In this document: piece by piece, positions 34,826-46,849 of the stretch | Position numbering within the stretch: position 1 is the stretch's first letter | Layout: every line of letters begins with the position of its first letter | Assembly: GCF_905147045.1 (NCBI RefSeq) | Contig: NC_065891.1 | Span: 13,153,001 to 13,217,000, forward strand | DNA from: Nymphalis io | Taxonomy: Eukaryota > Arthropoda > Insecta > Lepidoptera > Nymphalidae | DNA length: 64,000 bases | Direction: 5' to 3' | Notes under the pieces: model-generated | The model's input: the letters and a program-made list of their open reading frames with translations, nothing else | The model's database searches: none | What the model was told of the DNA's origin: nothing | Program-made: the position numbers and the translations under genes

Positions 34826-35075
34826 TATAAATTCTTCTCCGCGTCTTTCTGTCTGTCTGTTTGTCTGAACGAGATGAACTCAAAAACTAACGAACCGTTT
34901 TCATACGATTTTAATCAATGCAGTGATGCATGAGAAAGGTTTAGATATACAATTTATTATGGTTTTGTGTGTATTGGACAAAACGTGATGATATTATTGT
35001 TTGAGATGTCACATAAAGTTATGCCGACTCGGAGTTTTACTGACGTGCGCCGCGTAAACTAAAAGAGTTTTATAT
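34826..35075 (+). repeat. unclassified repeat with 'ctgtctgtttgtctgaacg' start
   Basis: The sequence runs 'ctgtctgtctgtttgtctg', 'actcaaaaactaacgaaccg', 'gccgactcggagttttactg' and 'acgtgcgccgcg'. This wording recurs widely in lepidopteran genomes as I recall it, but no second copy is in this window. The class is unknown, possibly Helitron-like. Confidence 0.4.
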
Positions 35076-36765
35076 ATTACGACTGACAACGTTAAGGTTT
35101 ACGTTTACGACCCTTATTATTCTATCCGTGCAAAACCGGAAAGGATAGCTAGCTATCTGACAATTATACTTGTAATTGGCAATTGAGCGCTACGAATAAC
35201 AATGTCAGTTGATCAGCTTAATTCTAAAAGAAACGATAAATTACAAAGAATAATGAAGTTACTCAAAAAAAGATACATAACGATACACAGAGATACGGTA
35301 CAATAAGAAATACAGGCGCTCGAGGTAGCAGGATATTCTACGTTTCAAGCACGTTTAGCAATTCACGCGCAGGCCTCTACGCCTTTGTTACCGCCACTGG
35401 CTGTTTGCTTTCAATTAGACACTACGTTTGTGCTCCGGCATGTCTATGCTATCCTGGTACATGCAAATGGTTTTAAGCTCATGCCGTGAAATTTGGCCAG
35501 TGCATGTTTACGTTCTGCTAATTAATTACGCAATTGTCAATTCGACTTGTGCGTCGTATCATCGCCAGAAGCGAATCGGTTTTACAAATTAATAATAGTG
35601 ACATCGTATGTATTTTTGCTGCGTGTGCAGTACACACACTCATTCAGAGAACGAAGTCTATAGTGGGTATACGTGCCTAACACACACAAAGAGGTAGATA
35701 ATAATGGAGAAGGGGAAGACGTCATAAACGTCCGTTTGCCGTCACGGCATACGAATAGGTCTTACACCAAAGCACACCAATTCAAGGCACGGTCGCGGAA
35801 TGTCAACAAAAATATCGGTATTACAATACAGTCAAGTCACTTGTATTTATATAATTTGAACACAAGTGCCTCGCGAAAGATGAACTATAATTCTACAAAA
35901 ATATTTTTATATACTTATATTTTTTCTGGAAAATATTTTCAAATATTATGACACGGAATCCATTTCCTACATAAATAAAACTTCCAGCATCCACTTGTAT
36001 GGTTTGGGGGTAACTTTTAATTGCATTTGCCGGTCAAAGTGTACTTGAATCCCCAGAGCACATGGCATCACGCTTCGTATCTTCTTTAAGTGTATAAACT
36101 AATCTGAATTGTGTTTAAACTTAATATACTTTTAAAATGTAGTTCAGATACCCTCTTTTCAGTAGCAGTATCTTTTTATACCTCTCATTAATTTAACTTT
36201 GTATGTTTATATGTTAAGGTTCCACGTTTAGTGCTTCAAGTGATTTCAACTTAAAGACTGTGTCGTTACTAGGAATCCAAAATGGCGGATGTTGGCTGAG
36301 CAATGTCAAAGTTTCTTTCACATAACTATTTATTCGAATTCATGTATTTTATAATTACATTGCAATAAATTAAAAATATTTATAAATTAACTTTTAAAAT
36401 ATTTAAAAATTGCATTATTTTGTGATGACAGTATTAATATACTACGATACTAAAATACGTACATATATTTTGATTTTGAATTTCATAATACATTGTTTTA
36501 AGATGTTACTCTGATAATTTTTTTCCTAGTTTCTCCCATTTAGTTATTGTATACTGGTTAATACTATTGATAAAGATAATAGTTATGTATACGCAAAAAA
36601 AAATCGTTTTAATTTCTTATACCCCACTATAATAATGATGCGTCGCGTTATATAATGGACGTATGTGAAAAAAGGAACGGAATTGATTTATGATAATAAA
36701 TTTTATAATTAATGAAATAATTTATTGTCAACCTGTCAGTTTTGCTACAATACAGCGCAACCTAC
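35076..36765. other. unique stretch with GC-richer segment 35300-35830
   Basis: 35300-35830 is notably higher in complexity and GC than its surroundings and contains an octamer ATGCAAAT (35460-35467), a POU-domain target. It matches no repeat family except a short 'cctctacgcctttgttac' echo of family I. It could be a regulatory region or an untranslated exon. A frame at 35673-35951 begins with GTG and is not called. Confidence 0.35.
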
Positions 36766-36769
36766 ATTT

Positions 36770-36965
36770 CATCATCAAACTTTATTGAAGTAGTCTAGTA
36801 CAGCCACTTCTGAATCGTCATTTTAAAAGTTTAAATTAAATGTAAAGTTTCCAACGGATCTGAATGTAGATAGAAGAACTGGCAACAAGCTATTTTGTAA
36901 TGCAATTACTCTCACCCAATTCAATTATTTAAGTATCCTAATTATAATTTTTTAAATAAAGTTCC
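36770..36965 (-). mobile_element. family F LINE 3' UTR fragment
   Basis: 'caaactttattgaagtagtc', 'cacttctgaatcgtcatttt', 'taaagtttccaacggatctg' and 'agaactggcaacaagc' are the reversed F 3' end. The tandem tail is lost. Confidence 0.6.
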
Positions 36966-36969
36966 ATCC

Positions 36970-37715
36970 TGCTTGAAAATTAAGTACTATTTAATGTTGT
37001 ATTTATAGCATATATTAAAAATATAATATTGCATAATATTTTTTGATTTCTAAACTCTTAGTGCAACCAAAATAATCATACTAAATCATATATGACATCT
37101 GGTTGTCAGGATTTATTTATTCTAAGAAGTGATATTACTAAATTGTACAGCTTTCATCAAATCACATTTAATCTTAACATGAAATTAATCTGTAACCGAA
37201 ATTCTAATATAACCACCTAAAAAAGTATGATACCCGAAGTTTCAAGTAAATTCACCCACGTACTCTCGCCACATTATGGGGTTTACGTGATGCCTAAGTC
37301 ACATAAAAAAGTCAACCGAGACACTGACACTGATCCCTTAGTAAATTACTCCAATATACAAGCTATTATCCGAACTTCGAAGGACGTTCCGCCCTACGCG
37401 TAATAAATAAATGCCCTAAATGAGAGGACCGAAGAAAACCTTCAAACAATTCTTAATTGGTAAGACTAAAGGCGCTTTTAAAATAGATCGCGCAAATTAA
37501 TATCTGTCATTATTTTTTTTTCTGTATCAGCTTTTTTTAACGAAATAGGAGACCATGATAAACGTTTCCGAGGACTTTGTTAATTTATCAGTTGTGAATA
37601 TAATTTAAGGGAGTATTAAAGCTGTAAAAATTACCCGTATAATAAACTGTTTTTTTATAAGAACGCAATTCAACATTTAATTGTGGATTTGATGGAAATT
37701 TCTGTATTTATATTA
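36970..37715. other. AT-rich stretch without recognised feature
   Basis: No recognised repeat or coding signal was found. Confidence 0.5.
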
Positions 37716-37717
37716 TT

Positions 37718-38084
37718 TACAAGATTATATAAGATCCTCCAGACCGATTTCGGCAACGGCGGCCAATCTCAAGAGAGATTAGCCAACTGCGCAGGAGATA
37801 TTATAGTGCAAAAGTATGTGCGCAAGCACAGGTGTATTCTCTATTTCCTAGCTCTCATAATTCGATGGGACGGCAATCCGACACGACCGAAAAGAGTTCA
37901 GGCACAGGACCAACCGCTTTACGTGCTTTTCGAGGCACGGGAGTGTACACACTTCCAAGTTCCAGATCTGTCGGGCTGGACTACTAAAAATTTTCTGACA
38001 GAAAAACCCAATAACTTTTTATTGACCCGACCTAGGAATTAAAGGACCAGGTCAGCGGCCTTAAATCTAGCCACTAAACCTACT
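37718..38084 (-). mobile_element. family G tRNA-derived SINE, copy 1
   Basis: On the minus strand the head reads 'agtggctagatttaaggccg' with a degraded B-box ('ggtcctttaattcctagg'). The body has 'ttattgggtttttctgtcag', 'ggaagtgtgtacac', 'gtcggattgccgtcccatcg' and 'ctcttgagattggccgccg'. The 119-codon plus frame across it is incidental. Family A interrupts its head at 38084; the rest continues at 38400-38420. Confidence 0.78.
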
Positions 38085-38388
38085 GCCGTAACAGCCTGTG
38101 AATGTCCCACTGCTGGGCTAAAGGCCTCCTCTCCTCTTTTTGAGGAGAAGGTTTGGAGCTTATTCCACCACGCTGCTCCAATGCGGGTTGGTAGAATTCA
38201 CATGTGGCAGAATTTCAGTGAAATTAGACACATGCAGGTTTCCTCACGATGTTTTCCTTCACCGTAAAGCACGAGATGAATTATAATCACAAATTAAGCA
38301 CATGAAAATTCAGTGGTGCTTGCCCGGGTTTGAACCCACGATCATCGGTTAAGATTCACGCGTTCTTACCACAGGGCCATCTCGGCTT
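38085..38388 (-). mobile_element. family A SINE inserted in a family G SINE
   Basis: It is full length, with 'gccgtaacagcctgtgaatg' at one end and 'gggccatctcggctt' at the other, and an intact B-box complement. A perfect 11-bp duplication 'ctaaacctact' at 38074-38084 and 38389-38399 bounds it. Confidence 0.92.
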
Positions 38389-38479
38389 CTAAACCTACTA
38401 GGCAGTTGATTATACGTTGACGATAAAAAGTGTATATTATGTATTAATTGATTTTTATGTAGGATATAAATTTAAGAGT

Positions 38480-38600
38480 AATTTTGAGTTTCTTACCGGT
38501 TCTTCTCAGTAAGATCTATATTTCAAACTGGTGTTAGCTCAAATTTAATTCATCTTGTAAAATAACTATTAAGTGCTTGTATGAGTCCACAAATCAAGTT
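38480..38600 (+). mobile_element. family F LINE 3' UTR fragment
   Basis: 'gagtttcttaccggttcttc', 'tcagtaagatctatatttc' and 'ttaagtgcttgtatgag' match the forward F 3' UTR. It is shortened and lacks the tail. Confidence 0.55.
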
Positions 38601-40225
38601 CAATCAGCTTTGAGAATAAATATAAGGGCGAGGTTGATTTATTTTTATAGAAAATTAAAAAATACATTGTGCACGACTCTTTACAAGGTTGTTCTTTTAA
38701 TTCGTACAAGGTTTTAAAATAAGTTTAATTGCTTTTTTACTCGCCGGGACGCTTTTGGAGTAATCAGGTTATATCAATCATAATATAACAGCTAACGTTT
38801 AAGAGCCTTTAAACAAAATATTGTCTTACAAAATAAAAGATAACACAATTTGCTTTTTCTCTTTAATCTTTCTGTATCTTTTTAATTCAGTCACGGTTCT
38901 TCTTAAGGAAAAGTAATATATCTGTTGCTAAAATGGATGGCTAAAACAGTTTTTTAAAACTCCGCTATGGCAGTTTATACGAATTAAAGGTGCCGTGGGA
39001 TCATCTTAATTATCATCAATCAATGCCAATTATAACTGAGTATTTTAATTATTTTTTAAACATAATTTAATATTGATAAGTATTATTAAACCGCAAGAAA
39101 AATATCATTATGTTATGTTTTTATCATAAATTGATTACAACAAATATAACAAAATGTAATAGCTTAATGGAATCCAGTAATCATTTCCAATAAAAATAGT
39201 TCATTACCAATACTTACAATACATTTTCAAATTACGATCCAGGTATAGTTGCTAAGATGAATATTATATTTAAGTGTGAACGAAATTATTCACAATAACC
39301 GTAAACCCAATTATTACCTTTGTAATAATGTTGCTATTCTTTGTTCAATTCAGACTTAATCTAAGGATGAGTGCAAGCGAAGTGGATTTTATAGTATTAT
39401 AATTATATTACTATAAATATTACTAAGTAAATTAAACTGACTATGTATATGGACCTTGGAATAAAAGTGCAAAATATTTTCTTTAAAATATAATATCTCG
39501 TTTTATTGACAGGAACGCTGGTTCATTTTTCTTCCAGAGGATCGAAATTGCGATTCAAATAAGAAATGCTGCTAGCATTCTTGCCGCAATTCCACGCGGT
39601 CATGATATGTACAGTAGCCATTTTAAATTTTTATTTGTATATATTTAAAATTCTAATGTGTTTATAAATATAGATGATTTAAATAAAGCTATCGGGTGGA
39701 AGTCAGTATAATTAGTTTTATTATTTTAATATAAGCTATGTTTACGTATTAGTATAGTTGCGAGAAGTAATATGCGTTAAAAAACTAGAAATAACGCTCA
39801 GTACGTAGATGTCCTTAATATGTGTAACATCATTACGAAGTTCGCGAACGACAATAACACTACATCACGTATATAACCGCCGTAGTTCGGTACAAATTAT
39901 AAGTAAATAATGCAAGATTATGTGTTTGTAATAAATGATTGAATATCGTTAATACGTATTAACAGAATTGGTTGTTGGCTTGTGTTCATAGTTTGTTCCA
40001 GTGGCAGGAGGAGTTAAAATATATAAACAAGGTTGACCTTGAATTATCATGACGTCATTGGTCGAGATCTAAAATAAAATCTATGGTATTTACTGAAAAG
40101 TTTTTGGCATTTAGTACATTTACTTTCCGGGAAAAACTACTCCTGTAATGTCAACCATACTTAAAACATATATTTATTTCTTAAATCAGTAACTGCGGCG
40201 CTGTTGAGACGAGAGAACTGCGAAA
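38601..40225. other. AT-rich stretch without recognised feature
   Basis: No repeat or coding signal was recognised. Confidence 0.5.
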
Positions 40226-40228
40226 TTT

Positions 40229-40290
40229 AGGTGGTGATGACCACTTACCATCAGGTGGCCCGATTCCTAATCCGCTTATCAATTTTTTTT
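40229..40290 (+). mobile_element. family B element, 3' tail only
   Basis: 'ggtggtgatgaccacttacc' and 'atcaggtggcccga' are followed by 'cctaatccgcttatcaa' and an oligo-T/A end. It is a 5'-truncated copy. Confidence 0.7.
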
Positions 40291-40294
40291 AAAT

Positions 40295-40885
40295 AAACAT
40301 TATAGTTATAACCCAAGTCGTTAATACTTTTTAGGAAATAACTTATGTCTATATACTGCCGGATAATTTAATATGTAACATTTTTATACAAATAATTCTA
40401 TCATACAAAAACTGCAACGCTTTGTCTTTGATACAACATAAACAGATGTAATACGGGCAACAAAGAAATATAACCCTTCGTACTTTCCTAAACTCAAATA
40501 CTCGAACAACAAAAGCTAGAACAAGCAACCGCTTAGTCGTAACAAGGAAACGCCATCAAAAAATCAAATGTTAGAAAGGATCCTCTGAATAAAATATAAA
40601 GGTCTAAGGTGGCGCAGAGCAACGCATTGTAAGACTCATATCTGCACTGGGAATTTATGTTTTTGCGTAAATGTTATTTTTCGGACAGTTTGCTGTTAGT
40701 ACAAAGGGCCTCGACAGCGTTACCGGTTGGACGGCGAGTCTCACTAAAGGGATCGGAATATGTGCGTCCCAAGGGTGCCTCGGCTTATGGCGCTGTATAA
40801 TTCTAATATTTGCTTAAATTTTGTTCTTTAATCGGCTTTACAAGTGAGTTTATATATTTCTTACAACCTCACTAGACAGATGTAC
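40295..40885. other. unique stretch with GC-richer segment 40690-40800
   Basis: The segment ('gcctcgacagcgttaccggt' and neighbours) matches no repeat here. No frame or motif of note was seen. Confidence 0.35.
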
Positions 40886-40887
40886 TA

Positions 40888-41118
40888 GATGGTTGTTTTA
40901 AAAGCTTTGTGTAAGCCTGTCTGAGTAGGTACCCACTCATCAGATATTCTACCGCCAAGCAGTAATACTTAATATTTTTGTTATCCGGTTTGAAGGGAGA
41001 GTGCGCCAGTGGAACTATATACAAAAGGTCATAGCATCTTAGTTCCAAAGGTTGGTGGCGCATTGGTAATACTTCTTACAGCGCCAATGTTTATGGGTGG
41101 TTGTATCTATCATAAGGA
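40888..41118 (+). mobile_element. family B element, diverged
   Basis: 'agctttgtgtaagcctgtct', 'gatattctaccgccaagcag', 'ttagttccaaaggttggtgg' and 'cagcgccaatgtttatggg' are in consensus order. The terminal hairpin and A-run are lost. Confidence 0.8.
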
Positions 41119-41483
41119 AATAAAGCCTAATAATAATCAAATCACCTGTAATTTGTACTTAAAATAAGATATTTATCAACCAAATTGTATTATGCAAACT
41201 AATTTAAATATAGATTGCATCCTATATGGTAATCAAGTATATATTATTTATTTATACTAAATTCAATTTGGGTCCATTCAGACGTTACCCTGTCCATGAT
41301 TAGCTATTCTAATAAACAAACACTAGATATAGCCAACGGTTTTGCTCTTGTAATTGGCTCAGTCAAAATGTATCGATGGATAACACATCCATATAAATAT
41401 ATAGGATATAAATATTTATTAACGAAAGAAAACATTTCGAACATAATCATTTTAGCAAAAGAATTTATTATAATACTTACTTT

Positions 41484-41706
41484 ACTTGGTGGTAGGCCTT
41501 TATGCAAGGTCTGGGTAGGTACCGCCCACTTATCAAATATTCTACCGCGAAACAGCAGTACTTAGTATTGTTGTTTTCCAGTTTGAAGAGTCACTCACCC
41601 TTCAAGTATGACTACCGGCATGTAAGGGTTGGTTAATATTTCTTACAGTGCCAATGTCTATGGGAAGTGGTGACCATTTACCATTTGTGCAAATTATAAG
41701 ATAAAA
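41484..41706 (+). mobile_element. family B element with internal rearrangement
   Basis: The 5' part 'ttggtggtaggcctttatgc' to 'cagtttgaagag' is forward. It is followed by 'tcactcacccttcaag', which is the reverse complement of a nearby B segment, and then by a forward 3' part. A small inversion or a snap-back template switch is likely. Confidence 0.72.
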
Positions 41707-41709
41707 GGT

Positions 41710-42080
41710 AAATAAATTATAGACAAAATCATCCGAATTACTTTCTGTTGGTTTTATTAACGTTACAAACTAAAATTAGTACGAAATATTTCAAATAAAT
41801 AAAATCACGGTGAATTTTAATCTTTTATGAAACTGTTCATATCGACTCGGCTACGATTATAAAAAACCTTAATCCTTATCCCACAAAATATATAAACAAT
41901 GATTCAGAATTGGAAATATTTGTTTTGTTTAAAAACGCCAACAGCGTTTTACACATCGCTGAATCGCGTTTTAAGGATTTTAGATGGTTTTTAGACTTAC
42001 GTTCAATTATTTCATTATCATTATATAGATTTTTGATTTGAATTATCTAATGCACGCCTTGATGGTCAGATCGAATTGTG
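41710..42080. other. AT-rich stretch without recognised feature
   Basis: No repeat or coding signal was recognised. Confidence 0.5.
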
Positions 42081-42084
42081 AGCC

Positions 42085-42195
42085 ATGATAGCAATCTCTA
42101 CGCCTTTACTTCCATGTGTGTGCGTGGCGCGTATATATAAGTACATTACTTATATTATTATAATAATAAGGAACATATTAACGAAACTAGAGTAC
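42085..42195 (+). repeat. unclassified interspersed repeat (family I), copy 2
   Basis: 'tctacgcctttacttccatg', 'tgtgcgtggcgcgtatata', and an AT part ending 'ataataaggaacatattaac' and 'gaaact' match the copy at 3600-3740. Confidence 0.5.
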
Positions 42196-42199
42196 TTAA

Positions 42200-43350
42200 T
42201 ACTTCAACCCTTCCTAACACGCGTGTCAAACCGCGGGGAGAAACCGTTTATTACCGTATTTTAATTTTATAAACTTATTTTATATATAATATATTTTACC
42301 TTCAAGACTTAACTTACTTTTTAAATACTAATATTATTATGTTGCACACCAAAAGAGTTACAGAAACATACAGTTATAAACACAAACATAAAAAAAAATA
42401 AAACTATTAATGTACAAAAGGTGGTCTTATTGATAAAAGAGGGATCTCTTCCAGACAAACTTTACGTTTACGCATTATATCAAAATTGAAAACAAATAAA
42501 TGTGACAAACTGATAATCGTACATTCGTTTCGTTTTTTCATTTAATCTATATTATGAAGTATTATAGGAATCACTGTCACCCAATCTTTACAAACGAAGG
42601 ACAAGACCATCGAATTACAATTTAGGCAATTAATAGACATAATTCATTGAAGCAAAATAGAAGCGTCATGAACCGAACTAATGCGTAACGAGTAATTTGC
42701 TCTAATTCCTGAGAGCGTGTATACTTAGCCAGTCGCGTTTGATCATAGCCGGAGCTCAATGAATGGGACACAAATCGCACAATGAACCTAAGGGAGATTT
42801 ACACTAAGCTTACACGTAATAGTAATTTTATTTGTCACAAAAGTTTGTACAATTCCATACCATTTATTTGTTGCATTTAATGTATTTTTACTTCCTTAAT
42901 TTATATATTATATAAGCATAAACAACTATATTTACTAATTGTAAGAATTTTTTATGCTTCATGTATAATTGAAATATAAATACATACTTAAAATATAAAT
43001 AAAGAATATTAAAAAAAGCTAAACATTTTTTACGAATTTAATTTATTTTATAACAATACAATACACGAACATTTCGGTATTTTTTCCGTTTACTAGTTTA
43101 CTTATTTGCGTTAGACTGACTCAATGCGTACCGTTAATGTGCGCTTTATTGTGCAAGCGGCTTAAATTCAAAATGCGTTCAGCGTTTGTTAGGGTCGGTG
43201 CCAATTTCATTTAAATCTCTAATAGATTTCGATTTGCTTCATCTGTACCTCCAGCGAACCATACACTAACTATGTTAATCTAGTCATAGTAGATATTGTC
43301 CATTTTAGTTCCTTATTAAGTTATTATTACATATGATTCATATTTACTCA
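42200..43350. other. mostly unique stretch
   Basis: A moderately GC-richer segment lies at 42660-42800. I recognised no family, frame or RNA. Confidence 0.4.
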
Positions 43351-43353
43351 TTT

Positions 43354-43632
43354 ACTGGTGGTAGGGCTTTGTGCAAGCTCGCCTGGGTAGGTACCACCCA
43401 CTCATCAAACATTCTGCCGCAAAACAGCAGTACTTGGTGTTGTGTTCCGGTTTGAAGGGTGAGTGAGCCAGTGTAATTAGAGGTACAAGAGGCATAACAT
43501 CTTAGCTCCCAAAGTTGGCGGCGCATTGGCGATGTAAGCGATGCTTACCATTTCTTACAATGCCAATGTCTATGGGCGTTGGTAACCACTTATTATCAGG
43601 TGGTCCATATGTTCGTCCGCCTACCTATACGA
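43354..43632 (+). mobile_element. family B element, full length
   Basis: It reads from 'actggtggtagggctttgtg' to 'gtccgcctacctata', without a clear A-run. It has the commoner 'aatgtctatgggcgttgg' wording and a few private changes. Confidence 0.87.
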
Positions 43633-43764
43633 GATGATTAATGGAATAATCATTAGGCAGATTTTTTATTATTATATTAAAATATAAATAAAAAATATAT
43701 TGAAAACAAAACAAAGAATTACTTAGCTTTAATAAATACACCGTAGTAAATAAACCGTAAATAA

Positions 43765-44068
43765 TGATGATGTCCTCACGATCGAATTGGGCTACGGCGG
43801 TCAATCTCAAGAGATATTAGCTCATGACATATTACAATGCACAAATGTGTGCGTTAACACAGATGCGTCATAATCCGATGGGACGAAAATCTGACTCGAC
43901 CCGACCGACTACGGGACTGTACACACTTCCAACTTTCAGACTCCGGACTGCTATACAGATTCTTTGAAAGAAAAACCCAATAAATTTTTACTTGCCCGAC
44001 CTGGGGATTGAATCCAGGACTTGGGGTTTTGCGGCCTTATATCTAGCCACTAGATCAACGAGGCTGTC
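43765..44068 (-). mobile_element. family G tRNA-derived SINE, copy 2
   Basis: The minus-strand head 'gcctcgttgatctagtggct' (A-box region) and B-box 'tggattcaatccccagg' are well preserved. The body 'ttattgggtttttctttcaa' to 'ctcttgagattgaccgccg' follows copy 1 with gaps. This copy shows best that family G has a tRNA-like promoter. Confidence 0.8.
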
Positions 44069-44069
44069 A

Positions 44070-44588
44070 ATAGATTGTATAAGGACACTATAATAGGTTG
44101 TTACTATGATAAAACAAATGGAATGCTTGTATACTGAATAATTAACAATAATAAAATAACGCATACAATATAAAATAAAAAATACACAAACGAAAGTAGA
44201 ACAAATAAATCATCAACCATATTATTTTAATCAAATATAACTATTGAAGTTTCGGACAAAATAAATATTTAAAGGGAAGTTAATAAGGTCTAGTTTCGTT
44301 GTTGAATGAAAATTCGGTTGTTAAGCAACTTTAAAGCCAACTGACCACCGGAAGTCCAGCGCAATGAAATTGTATGGAAATTTAGTTAACGATGTTTACA
44401 TGGCGCGCAACAGCATCAAAATTTCATCAAGCTGCATAGTGTTACACATCCGTTGAACGGTCTACTTAGAGCTATTAGGTGATATTTAACATTCTATTAT
44501 ACCGTCGTAATTATAAGCTTATATTAACTGTTTCGTTCCAATAATTATGTAAAGAAACCAACGCCAGTGGAACTCATTTTACGTGATC
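44070..44588. other. unique stretch, nothing recognised
   Basis: A GC-richer segment at 44330-44460 matches no repeat in the window. Confidence 0.4.
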
Positions 44589-44590
44589 CT

Positions 44591-44832
44591 GAGGCCTGTA
44601 AATATCCCAGTGCTGGTCTAAGGTTGCCTCTACTCTGGGGAAGAAGTTTTTATTGTGTGCTCCAATGCGAGTTGGTGGATATTTATATATTTTTTCGAGC
44701 TGTTTTCTGTCACCGCTAATCCCGATATAAAATATGACAAATTAATCATATTAAAAATCTGTGTTGTTTATTCGGGTTTGAATCCACAAAATTTAGATAA
44801 AATTGAAGTGTCATCACTGATCCATCCCGGTT
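44591..44832 (-). mobile_element. family A SINE, strongly decayed
   Basis: 'gaggcctgtaaatatcccag', 'tgctggtctaaggttgcctc', 'gctccaatgcgagttggtgg' and 'cgggtttgaatccaca' are reversed A blocks separated by losses. The head end reads 'tgatccatcccggtt'. Confidence 0.65.
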
Positions 44833-44839
44833 TTAGTAC

Positions 44840-45620
44840 ATGATTAAAAATATATAAGTGATTGTAGTTATTAATATATTTATTTGTATATAAAGGTGCT
44901 GAAGTTTCAGGTAATTATAATTTATTTTCGACGGATATATGCGGAGAAATGTGTGATTGCGGTTGTTTCCTTTGACAGCGGACGTTGCGTTTTGTTAAAA
45001 TTCTTTCTCTTTACCATTTGAGCGCTTAAAAAATTGTTCTTCTACTAACCCTTTTTATGTGAGAGGATTGTTTGAAATATTTATTTTGTGTAACATTAGT
45101 AAAGTCAGAATGCCGTTAATATTTTTTGTTTATATTAATATATTTTTTTATATAAAACATAGGATTGACATTAACATACATTGCGGATTCAAAATTTTCA
45201 TTAAAGTATAAAACGCCTAAATATTACTCCAAGCTGGCTGATATTCTACTTGTAAAAACCACAGTGGTTTAGGAAATTAACGTCTACATACAGACACACA
45301 GAAAAAAAGTATTGTTCTGTTACAACTTTTTTATCATCTACACTCTTTTTTTTTAATTTATTCAATATACAGACACAATTTCTACTTTCTTGGCTTTATA
45401 ATATGTACCGATACTGCTTACATTTTTTTGTTTGAAAGGGACGTCCCGTTTATTTTGAACGCCATTTATATTTGGCATGATTGAATTTAAATATAGGGTC
45501 TTCAATTGATTTTAATTAAGTGGTCTGTATTGCATCCGTTGCGTCACCAGTGTAGTTTGAAGTTTTTATATGCATGTTTTGTTTGTTTTTATATATATTT
45601 CATTATATAAATCAAATTTA
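44840..45620. other. AT-rich stretch without recognised feature
   Basis: No repeat or coding signal was recognised. Confidence 0.5.
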
Positions 45621-45622
45621 AT

Positions 45623-45910
45623 AGGTGGTAGGTTTTGTGCAACACGGACTGTGTAATCACCCACTCATCAGATATAATACCACCAAACAGCAATATTTAA
45701 TATCGTTGTTTTCTGGTTTGAAGGTTCACTGAGCCAGTGTGACAGGCGCAAAGGACATAAAATCTTAGTTCCCAAGGTTGATGACACATTGACGATGTAT
45801 GAAAATGGGCCACCTGATGATAAGTGGTTACAACCTCCCATAGATATTAGCGCTGTAAGAAATATTAACTATCTCTTACATCACAACGCGCTACCAAACT
45901 TGAAAATCAA
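45623..45910. mobile_element. two family B fragments in inverted arrangement
   Basis: 45623-45805 is forward ('aggtggtaggttttgtgcaa' to 'cccaaggttgatgacacatt'). 45807-45910 is reverse ('gggccacctgatgataagtg' to 'tacatcacaacgcgctacc'). Each lacks the part that the other carries, so this could be one copy whose 3' half was inverted (twin priming) or two insertions. Confidence 0.75.
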
Positions 45911-45974
45911 TCATACAAAAAATAATAATAATACACTGTTACTCGTATGAACGTTGCGTAGCGGCTGTGTAGAT

Positions 45975-46070
45975 ATACACTGGTTTCTCTCTTTCTATCA
46001 TTATTTATTTGAAATTTGAGAGAACAAGACACAGCGTTGTTTAAATAATTACTCGTTAAATAACATTTAA
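45975..46070 (+). repeat. diverged repeat (family K), copy 1
   Basis: 'ggtttctctctttctatcat', 'atttgaaatttgagag', 'aagacacagcgttgtttaa' and 'ttactcgttaaataac' match, in order, the copy near 57085. Family unknown. Confidence 0.45.
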
Positions 46071-46465
46071 ATGTAAGCCGTATATAGTCGAAGACTATTA
46101 TAATTTCTAATAAGTCGTATATAACCTCTTCATCTCAATCAACCAGTCGATATATAACATCCGACATAGAGAGAATGCAATACGTCATCGCTTGCATTTA
46201 ATAAATCAGGAAAATCGTCCGTCCGTCTGTCATCGCGCCGATGACAAATTGCAGCCTCCACACCCCATGTGACTGCTGTTGATTGCTCCAATATAATTGT
46301 TTTGTTTTTATTGTTGTTTATGGATATAATTGTTTTATTTTTTGTTGTTTTCCTATTCAATTCGATTGTCTTGTCAGATTAGTTTTACAGACGACGTTGT
46401 GTTATATTTTTAAATTTTCAAGTTATTTTTTTTTGTTTATTTAGTTCGTGTTCAAGGTTAGCAAA
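46071..46465. other. AT-rich stretch without recognised feature
   Basis: It contains T-rich runs and a 'ttgttgttt' tract. No gene was seen. Confidence 0.45.
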
Positions 46466-46467
46466 GT

Positions 46468-46715
46468 AACAACCTGGAAATGTACCTTTTCTGGGCTAAG
46501 GCTGCTTTCCTTTTTGAGGAGAAGGTTACGAGCTTACACCACCACGTTATTTTAATGCGAAATAGAGGATACACATCGCCACATGCAGGTTTCCTCATGA
46601 TGTTTTCCTTCACCGCCGAACACGAGATGAATTATGAACACAATACAACACATCAAAATTAAATGTCACAATCACATCGGTTAAGATTATCATCTTCTAA
46701 TTACTGGATCATAGT
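46468..46715 (-). mobile_element. family A SINE, decayed
   Basis: 'caacctggaaatgtacc', 'ttctgggctaaggctgc', 'tttttgaggagaaggtta', 'catgcaggtttcctcatgatg' and 'cacatcggttaagat' are reversed A blocks. The B-box is destroyed. Confidence 0.72.
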
Positions 46716-46849
46716 TATTTATCTGAAATCGTTAAGGTTTTTGTTTTATCTGTACATTAATGAAATATCCTCGTACAGCATGAGGTAATACAGTATACTA
46801 AAATTATACGTTTATTTTTTATTACTATCAGTTCCATGCATAACGTTAG

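Noticed and set aside
37683..38042. 119-codon plus-strand frame, the longest in the window
   Set aside because: It covers a family G SINE in reverse. The homologous copy at 43765 is not open in this frame.
46139..46360. 73-codon minus frame with N/K/T-rich start
   Set aside because: The N/K/T-rich part is encoded by a simple 'ttgttgttt' tract and the rest has no motif.
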